Assembly (NCBI GenBank): GCA_012735335.1
Contig: JAAYHO010000278.1
Span: 1 to 22,352, forward strand
Length of the DNA: 22,352 bases
Reading direction: 5' to 3'
Origin: Gammaproteobacteria bacterium
GTDB lineage: Bacteria; Pseudomonadota; Gammaproteobacteria; Pseudomonadales; Pseudomonadaceae
Shown: piece by piece, positions 17,735 to 22,352 of the stretch
Layout: the number at the start of each line of letters is the position of its first letter
Position numbering within the stretch: position 1 is the first letter of the stretch
The notes under the pieces: generated by a model
The model's input: the letters and a program-made list of their open reading frames with translations, nothing else
Told to the model about the DNA's origin: nothing
The model's database searches: none
Position numbers and translations under genes: made by a program

Positions 17735-17966
17735 ATCTGTTCGAGCTGGAGGCATAATGACATCAAACAGGGCGGCGCACCATAGCTGTGAACTGGGTTT
17801 GCCCGGATGTGGGAGGGCTTTCACAGATTCGCATTCAGACACCTTTACATGCAGCAGGTTGCGGCTAACGTGAATCTGCCGCAGGGAAGCGTAGTGTCAT
17901 CGGTTGTATCGGTTCAGGTTTTCTCCCTCAGTAGCGGTCAGATAATCCCAAAGGAGAAAATGAACA

Positions 17967-18251
17967 ATGAAATCCCTATTCGCTGCAGTAATGCTCTGCC
18001 TGTCAATGTGCTTTGCCCTGCCGATTCTTGCTGAAGTGGACAGCGCGCCTCAGATAACGGTGAATATCAATAACGCCAGCGCAGCGGAAATTGCCGAGAC
18101 CCTGACCGGTATCGGTATGGCCAAGGCCGAAGCGATCGTCAGTTACCGTGATGAGCATGGTGGTTTTGAAAGCGTGGAAGACCTGCAGCTGGTCAAGGGT
18201 GTCGGCCCGGCGACGGTCGAGAAGAACCGTGGGCGCATTGCCCTGAAGTAA
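17967..18251 (+). CDS. ComEA-like secreted helix-hairpin-helix protein
   Basis: A 94-residue protein with a signal peptide (probable cleavage after LA, residue 22) and a mature domain made of two helix-hairpin-helix units (LTGIGMAKAEAIV and LVKGVGPATVEK) beginning with the typical VNINNASAAEIA. This is the ComEA soluble-domain family: in Gram-negative competent bacteria a periplasmic DNA-binding protein that ratchets incoming DNA. The mature protein is close to the minimum domain size. AAGGAG at 17951-17956 lies 10 bases before the ATG; an out-of-frame ATG at 17960 is closer to the site but gives no recognisable protein. The gene is divergent from the receiver-CheC gene. No other competence gene is present here, so a role in DNA uptake is by family only. 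Confidence 0.88.
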   Translation: MKSLFAAVMLCLSMCFALPILAEVDSAPQITVNINNASAAEIAETLTGIGMAKAEAIVSYRDEHGGFESVEDLQLVKGVGPATVEKNRGRIALK

Positions 18252-18276
18252 GCGCAGAAAGAAATGAGCAGCAAGG

Positions 18277-18304
18277 CCGGCCACCGGTGAGTACCGGTGG
18301 CCGG
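18277..18304. terminator. Bidirectional hairpin between comEA-like gene and chemoreceptor gene
   Basis: A perfect 12-bp GC-rich stem (18277-18288 with 18293-18304) with loop GAGT lies between two convergent genes, 25 bases after the comEA-like stop and 16 bases after the chemoreceptor stop. On the minus strand it is followed by a moderately T-rich stretch (CATTTCTTTCT); on plus no T-run follows. Probably ends transcription from both sides, more efficiently on minus. Confidence 0.6.
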
Positions 18305-18320
18305 TCCGAGCAGGATCGCC

Positions 18321-19757
18321 TCAGGTCTTCAGGCGACCAACCGCCGCGTTCAATTGATGCGCCAGCGTGGCCAGTTGCTCACTGGTGGCAGCACTCTGCA
18401 CTGTCTGCATGACCGTCTGCTCGGTCACATCGCGAATCTGGATCACGCTCTGGGTAATGGCTTCTGCGGCGATGCTCTGTTGTTCTACCGCCGAGGCAAT
18501 CTCGCTGTTGCCATCGCTGATCTGACTTACCGAGGAGGTGATTTCCCCCAACGAACGCCCCGCCAGCTCCACCTGCTCGACAGACTCGTGGGTCAGACGG
18601 GCGCTGTCCTGCATATCCGCTACTGCTGCGTGGGTGCCCCCCTGCAGGGCCTCGATCATGCGCTGGATTTCATCGGTGGAGTTCTGCACCCGTTGGGCCA
18701 GCGCCCGCACCTCGTCAGCGACCACGGCAAAGCCGCGACCGGATTCACCGGCCCGGGCTGCTTCAATGGCGGCGTTGAGCGCCAGCAGGTTGGTCTGCTC
18801 GGCAATATCCCGGATGACCCGGACCACTCCGCTGATTTCCTGACTGTGGCCTTCCAGCTTCTGCATGTGCTGGGTACAGCGCTCGATACTGGTGGCCAGT
18901 CCGGCGATGGTCTGACTGACCTGGACCACCTGGTCGCGGCCTTCACGGGCCAGGGCATCGGCCTGGCTGGACTGATCCCGGGTAACCGCGGTGTTGCCGG
19001 CAATATCCTGCACCGTGGCGCTCATTTCATTGACTGCGGCAGCCACCATATCGGTCTCGCCCTGCTGGGTGACCATGCCGTCCTTGACGTTGGTCATCAA
19101 CCGGGCCATTTCGTCGGTACCCTGTTCCAGCTGGTCGGCTGCCAGACGCACGGTGCCGACCACCTCCTGCTGGGAGCTCTGCATGGCGTTGAAGGCGCGG
19201 GCCATGGAGCCGACCTCATCCCGGGAGGTGGCGTTGGCGCGCAGGGTCAGGTCGCCGGTTTCCTGTACCGTGAGCATCACGTCACGCAGGGCCCGGATAT
19301 TGGTGGTGATAAAGGAAATCAGCAGCTGGGATACGGTCAGCACGCCCAGCATCAGTATCAGCACAGCCACGGCATACAGCGGCGCACGCTCGAACAGCAG
19401 CGCCAGATAATGCTGCTGATCCACTGCCAGCAGGCGCGGCTGGCCCTCATGCTGCACCGCCCAGGCACCGTGCAGCGGAACGGCTGCATGAGTGGTCAGT
19501 GCCTCACCGGGAATCCAGGTGGCGGTACTGGTGGTGCGGGCTGCGTTTCCCGCTGCATCCAGCCAGCGCAGCCCGGCCGGGGCGCGGTCGGTGCTGGCCA
19601 GGGTAACCAGCTCCCGGGCCAGTTGCTGGCGTTCCACATGGATACGATCCTGTTCTACCCAGAGGGCTACCAGAACCAGCAGCATGGTGCTGATAAAGGT
19701 AACCGTATTGACGGCCCAGAACTTGTACTTGAGCTGTAAGTGCTGAAAAAAATCCAT
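18321..19757 (-). CDS. Methyl-accepting chemotaxis protein (transmembrane chemoreceptor)
   Basis: The ATG complementing 19755-19757 gives 478 residues, with AGGAG 5 bases upstream; an ATG seven codons earlier overlaps that site and is rejected. The layout is TM1 at about 13-34, a small periplasmic region (about 36-126, under 100 residues), TM2 at about 127-150, a HAMP domain at about 151-203, and a long cytoplasmic coiled coil. The highly conserved signalling hairpin is at about 312-356 ([21 protein letters not shown], shown in part). The tail ends at VGRLKT, without a C-terminal CheR/CheB-binding pentapeptide. The ligand domain is too short for a dCache domain and is not recognised. A good sigma-28 promoter precedes it, which places it in the flagellar/chemotaxis regulon by inference. 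Partners (CheA, CheW) are not in the window. Confidence 0.93.
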   Translation of the reverse strand: MDFFQHLQLKYKFWAVNTVTFISTMLLVLVALWVEQDRIHVERQQLARELVTLASTDRAPAGLRWLDAAGNAARTTSTATWIPGEALTTHAAVPLHGAWAVQHEGQPRLLAVDQQHYLALLFERAPLYAVAVLILMLGVLTVSQLLISFITTNIRALRDVMLTVQETGDLTLRANATSRDEVGSMARAFNAMQSSQQEVVGTVRLAADQLEQGTDEMARLMTNVKDGMVTQQGETDMVAAAVNEMSATVQDIAGNTAVTRDQSSQADALAREGRDQVVQVSQTIAGLATSIERCTQHMQKLEGHSQEISGVVRVIRDIAEQTNLLALNAAIEAARAGESGRGFAVVADEVRALAQRVQNSTDEIQRMIEALQGGTHAAVADMQDSARLTHESVEQVELAGRSLGEITSSVSQISDGNSEIASAVEQQSIAAEAITQSVIQIRDVTEQTVMQTVQSAATSEQLATLAHQLNAAVGRLKT

Positions 19758-19762
19758 TTGGA

Positions 19763-19767
19763 CTCCT
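19763..19767 (-). promoter_or_regulatory. Ribosome binding site deciding the chemoreceptor start
   Basis: AGGAG on the minus strand, 5 bases before the ATG at 19757; it lies inside the reading frame of the longer alternative start, which makes that alternative unlikely. Confidence 0.7.
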
Positions 19768-19811
19768 GAATGGGACATTCCGGCAACGCAGATTATAAGT
19801 TGTCAGTCCCT

Positions 19812-19838
19812 GTATCGGTTGATAACGATCAATCTTGA
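19812..19838 (-). promoter_or_regulatory. Sigma-28 (FliA)-type promoter for the chemoreceptor gene
   Basis: Reading the minus strand, TCAAGATT (19838-19831), 11 bases, then ACCGATAC (19819-19812). The flagellar sigma-28 consensus is TAAAGTTT-N11-GCCGATAA, with TCAAG common in Pseudomonas. Spacing is exact and most consensus positions match. The predicted start is about 45-50 bases before the ATG. A TATAAT also occurs at 19797-19792 on minus but lacks a matching -35. Confidence 0.7.
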
Positions 19839-19939
19839 CCCTTCTGGATGGAGAAATCTTTATCGCCGGGCAGGGCAGAGCCGGAACCAGCATTACATAA
19901 TGATCGAAAGTTGCAGCCCGCCCCGGCGGGTGCCTCGGT

Positions 19940-19945
19940 TATACT
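19940..19945 (+). promoter_or_regulatory. Possible -10 element for rnd-ycgL
   Basis: TATACT, followed by GCGCAG, lies 42 bases before the rnd start. The nearest TTG-type -35 (TTGCAG, 19911-19916) is 23 bases away, too far for a standard promoter, and a GC-rich inverted repeat lies between. Weak prediction. Confidence 0.3.
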
Positions 19946-19987
19946 GCGCAGCGGGGCCGTTTGCCCCAGTCAAGGAACCGGGATTTT

Positions 19988-21142
19988 ATGATGTCAACCG
20001 AGGCTCAACCTCAGATCATCGATCAGAATGCTGTGCTGGCTGAATACTGCCAGCACTGGCTGACCTTGCCCTTTGTGGCAATGGACACCGAATTTGTTCG
20101 TACTGAAACCTTCTTTCCCATTGCCGGACTGATCCAGGTCGGTGATGGGCAACAGTCCTGTCTGATCGATCCGCTGGCGATCACCGACTGGTCGCCGCTG
20201 GTTGCCCTGCTGGAAGCGCCCGGCGTGGTCAAGGTGTTGCATGCCTGCAGCGAGGATCTCGAGGTGTTTCAGCACCTGTGCGGGGCGTTGCCAGCGCCGC
20301 TGTTCGATACCCAGATTGCCGCAGCCTATCTGGGCATGGATTTTTCCATGTCCTACTCCCGGCTGGTCAACAGCCTGCTGGGTATTGATCTGCCCAAGGA
20401 AGAGACCCGCTCGGACTGGTTGCAACGGCCCCTGAGCCCGCAGCAGCTGCAGTATGCGGTGGACGATACCCTGTATCTGGCACGAATCTATGCCCTGATG
20501 GCGCCACGTCTGGAAGCGGCGGGGCTGGTGGACTGGCTGCTGGAAGATACCGCCGAGCTGGTAGCCAACGCCCGTGTTCTGCCGGAACCGGAGCAGGCCT
20601 ACAAGCGCATCAAGCAGGCCTGGCGCCTGAAGCCCGCCGAGCTGGCGGTGCTGCAGGTGCTGTGTGACTGGCGTGAACGGGCTGCCCGCCAGCGGGATGT
20701 GGCGCGTAACCGCCTGCTGCGCGAGTCCACACTGTGTCCGCTGGCCCAGCGCCAGCCGGATACCCTGGGGCAACTGGCGCGCATGGATGACATGCATCCG
20801 CGCACCGTGCGTCAGGATGGCGAGACCATTCTCGGGTTGATCAGTCAGGGGCGTCAGGTGCCCGAGCAGCAGTGGCCGCAGTCGTTGCCCGAGCCGTTGC
20901 CGGCGGATGCCAACCGCCTGCTCAAGGTATTGCGCAAGGTCGGCCAGCGCCAGGCCGAGCGGCTGGGCATGGCCAGCGAGTTGATGCTGCGCAAGAAGAT
21001 ACTCGAAGCCATGGTGCGCACCGGCTACCCCTGCGGGCCCTACAGCCTGCCGGATGAGTTGACTGGCTGGCGTCGGGAATTGATGGGTGAAGAGCTGCTG
21101 GCACTGGCCAACCAGTTTTCCAGCAAGGGGGAGGGCGCATGA
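19988..21142 (+). CDS. rnd: Ribonuclease D
   Basis: RNase D is a 3'-5' exoribonuclease that trims tRNA precursors and other small RNAs. The 384-residue protein has the DEDDy exonuclease domain: D33 and E35 (MDTEF), D90 (SEDLEVF), and Y156 with D160 (YAVDD). An HRDC domain spans about 210-290 ([21 protein letters not shown]). Two adjacent ATGs (19988, 19991) are possible; AAGGA at 19973-19977 lies 10 bases from the first. An in-frame start at 19961 would add nine residues and lacks a ribosome site of its own. The stop overlaps ycgL by four bases (ATGA), so the two are coupled, as is usual in pseudomonads. Confidence 0.96.
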   Translation: MMSTEAQPQIIDQNAVLAEYCQHWLTLPFVAMDTEFVRTETFFPIAGLIQVGDGQQSCLIDPLAITDWSPLVALLEAPGVVKVLHACSEDLEVFQHLCGALPAPLFDTQIAAAYLGMDFSMSYSRLVNSLLGIDLPKEETRSDWLQRPLSPQQLQYAVDDTLYLARIYALMAPRLEAAGLVDWLLEDTAELVANARVLPEPEQAYKRIKQAWRLKPAELAVLQVLCDWRERAARQRDVARNRLLRESTLCPLAQRQPDTLGQLARMDDMHPRTVRQDGETILGLISQGRQVPEQQWPQSLPEPLPADANRLLKVLRKVGQRQAERLGMASELMLRKKILEAMVRTGYPCGPYSLPDELTGWRRELMGEELLALANQFSSKGEGA

Positions 21143-21432
21143 AACTGCTGTGTTCGATCTACCGCAGCCCGCGCAAGCCGGGCATGTATCTGTATGTGCC
21201 CCGGGACAAGGGCGTGTCCGAGCTGCCCGAGGCGCTGTTGAAGCTGTTCGGCAAACCGGAGCACGCGATGGATCTGGTGTTGAGCGAACAGCGCAAGCTG
21301 GCCCGGGAGGATATCCTGCAGGTCATGCACAACCTGCAGACCCAGGGCTATCATCTGCAGATGCCGCCCCAGGCCGAGGACTGGATAGTGCATCTGCCCG
21401 ATGAGCTGCTGACGCGTAACGATCCGGTATAG
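21139..21432 (+). CDS. ycgL: YcgL domain protein
   Basis: A 97-residue cytoplasmic protein of the YcgL family, a compact alpha/beta fold whose function is not established. It begins [20 protein letters not shown], the conserved family start, and contains the family-type [15 protein letters not shown] stretch. The ATG overlaps the rnd stop, and a purine-rich AGGGGGAGGG just upstream is a strong ribosome site. The steady pairing with rnd hints at a role in RNA processing, but this is inference from gene order only. Confidence 0.93.
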   Translation: MKLLCSIYRSPRKPGMYLYVPRDKGVSELPEALLKLFGKPEHAMDLVLSEQRKLAREDILQVMHNLQTQGYHLQMPPQAEDWIVHLPDELLTRNDPV

Positions 21433-21453
21433 CGGCAGGCGCGCACCTGCCGC
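21432..21453. terminator. Short hairpin between ycgL and the convergent TM2 gene
   Basis: A perfect 8-bp GC-rich stem (21432-21439 with 21446-21453) with a 6-base loop fills nearly all of the 24-base gap between the two convergent stop codons. Neither side has a proper T-run. Possible bidirectional terminator. Confidence 0.45.
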
Positions 21454-21456
21454 CGC

Positions 21457-21858
21457 TTACCAGGCCTTCTCTATGTTCTTCTGGGAAATCTGCTCGTTCA
21501 GCGTCCAGTAGTCATAGAGGATGCCGAGCAGGAACAGGCCGCCGGTAAAGAAGTAGATGATCGCGGTGATCCATTTGCCCATGTACAGGCGGTGGGCACC
21601 GAAGATGCCGAGAAAGGTCAGTAGAATCCAGCTCAGATTGAAATTGATCCGTCCGGGGCGAAAGCGCTGATCGGCCTTGGCGTCCATCGATGGAATCAGG
21701 AACAGGTCGACAATCCAGCCGATGAAGAACAGCCCCAGAGTGAAGAAGTACAGGGTGCCCGTCCAGGGTTTGCCGTAATAGAACCTGTGCGCCCCCATGA
21801 AGCCAAAAATCCACAGCAGATAACCTATTGCTTTGCTGTGTGTGTCTGTATGTGCCAT
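21457..21858 (-). CDS. Tandem TM2-domain membrane protein
   Basis: A 133-residue membrane protein built of two successive TM2 units. Each unit has two hydrophobic helices joined by the GAHR-type motif: GAHRFYYGK at 22-30 and GAHRLYMGK at 87-95. Each is followed by an aromatic-rich second helix (TLYFFTLGLFFIGWIVDLFLI; IIYFFTGGLFLLGILYDYW). About 25 basic/polar residues lie between the units. TM2 proteins are widespread and of unknown function. The ATG complementing 21856-21858 has GGGGAGAG 5 bases upstream; longer in-frame starts (to 21906) add 16 residues that do not fit the fold. It is divergent from ycjX with 71 bases between the starts. Confidence 0.9.
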   Translation of the reverse strand: MAHTDTHSKAIGYLLWIFGFMGAHRFYYGKPWTGTLYFFTLGLFFIGWIVDLFLIPSMDAKADQRFRPGRINFNLSWILLTFLGIFGAHRLYMGKWITAIIYFFTGGLFLLGILYDYWTLNEQISQKNIEKAW

Positions 21859-21929
21859 TGAATCTCTCCCCGGCGTGGTTGTGCGATACTGGCTTGGATA
21901 GACCATACACGAGTTCAGGAGTGCCCGGC

Positions 21930-22352
21930 ATGCCCGTAATTAAAAAGCCGCAATGGATCACAGACCTGCAGCAGCAGGCGGTCAGCCTGACCGGGCAGCC
22001 CCTGCGTGTGGGGGTGACCGGGCTGAGCCGGGCAGGCAAGACCACCTTCATTACCAGCCTGATCAATCAGCTGGAAAACCACCAGCGCGGGCTGCTGGCC
22101 CGGCGTCCGCCGTTCGATCGGCTGGAGGCGGTGCGCTGGCAGCGTGACGGGGTGGAGCAGCCGTTTGCCTACCTGCAGGCGCTGGGCAGTCTTTCCGCCG
22201 ATCCGGCCCAGTGGCCGACTTCCACCACCGACCTGTCCCGGGTGGTGATCGACCTGCGTTTTCGTCAGAGCGGTCTGCTCCGGCGGGTGCAGTCGAGCCG
22301 TTCGCTGCGTCTGGAAATTCTGGACTACCCGGGGGAGTGGCTGCTGGACCTG
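21930..22352 (+). CDS. ycjX: YcjX-like P-loop GTPase, N-terminal part (3' end outside window)
   Basis: The first 141 residues of a YcjX/DUF463 family protein; the frame is open to the window end. The Walker A motif is at 31-38 (GLSRAGKT), followed by TFITSLINQL. A D-x-P-G-E segment at 132-136 (LDYPGEWLLDL) matches the family's switch region. The region WPTSTTDLSRVVIDLRF also fits YcjX. CAGGAG at 21916-21921 lies 8 bases before the ATG at 21930. In E. coli ycjX lies beside the phage-shock (psp) genes with ycjF; whether ycjF follows here cannot be seen. A role in envelope stress is family-level knowledge only. Confidence 0.93.
   Translation, partial: MPVIKKPQWITDLQQQAVSLTGQPLRVGVTGLSRAGKTTFITSLINQLENHQRGLLARRPPFDRLEAVRWQRDGVEQPFAYLQALGSLSADPAQWPTSTTDLSRVVIDLRFRQSGLLRRVQSSRSLRLEILDYPGEWLLDL

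Noticed and set aside
17941..17946. GATAAT as a -10 element for the comEA-like gene
   Set aside because: It ends only 4 bases before the ribosome site, so the transcript would start inside or after that site; no matching -35 is present.
17960..18034. ATG at 17960 as the start of a small protein
   Set aside because: It overlaps the comEA-like gene in another frame and yields 24 residues without features; the ATG at 17967 gives a signal peptide and HhH domain.
18297..19739. 480-codon plus-strand frame opposite the chemoreceptor
   Set aside because: Same register effect; His/Gly/Gln-rich nonsense, while the minus-strand frame gives a complete chemoreceptor.
19792..19797. TATAAT on minus as the main chemoreceptor promoter
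   Set aside because: No -35 element at 16-18 bases (the hexamer is AACCGA at 17); the sigma-28 match slightly upstream is stronger.

Overview
The window is a gene-dense, GC-rich (about 60% by eye) chromosomal segment from a gammaproteobacterium of the Pseudomonadales, most like Pseudomonas/Halopseudomonas. The evidence is gene order: leuB-asd-asd2-fimV-truA-trpF and accD-folC-dedD-cvpA-purF-metZ match the Pseudomonas core order as I recall it, and the proteins match those families at normal length. No mobile element, phage gene, CRISPR array, rRNA or tRNA is visible.

Layout. (1) 1-2856: the 3' part of leuB, then asd and a second Asd-like gene that has lost both catalytic residues. (2) 2857-6839: fimV, a large LysM/transmembrane polar scaffold, followed closely by truA; a terminator-like hairpin lies inside the first codons of truA. 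(3) 6840-9544: trpF-trpB-trpA, the last three steps of tryptophan synthesis. In typical Pseudomonas trpBA sits elsewhere beside trpI, so this arrangement is the main departure from the expected order. (4) 9593-15737: accD, folC, dedD, cvpA, purF and metZ, all on the plus strand, mostly touching or overlapping at start and stop codons. (5) 15734-19757: a signalling block. On the minus strand a receiver-CheC fusion precedes a PAS-GGDEF diguanylate cyclase. A small secreted ComEA-like protein lies on the plus strand. A transmembrane chemoreceptor on the minus strand is preceded by a good match to a sigma-28 (FliA) flagellar promoter. (6) 19988-22352: rnd-ycgL on plus, a tandem TM2-domain membrane protein on minus, and the 5' part of ycjX on plus, running off the window.

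The first 15.7 kb is housekeeping metabolism (leucine, lysine/threonine/methionine, tryptophan, fatty acid, folate and purine synthesis) plus polar and cell-envelope functions. The signalling block is the most accessory-like part. Its receiver-CheC protein keeps one complete CheC phosphatase motif and has a second, degenerate one, and it is probably co-transcribed with the cyclase. I see no clear undescribed system. The best leads are the receiver-CheC/cyclase pair, the sigma-28 chemoreceptor promoter, the catalytically dead Asd paralogue and the hairpin inside truA. Start codons were adjusted where Shine-Dalgarno position or family numbering favoured an internal start (asd, trpF, accD, dedD, cvpA, purF, the receiver-CheC gene, the chemoreceptor, rnd, the TM2 gene).
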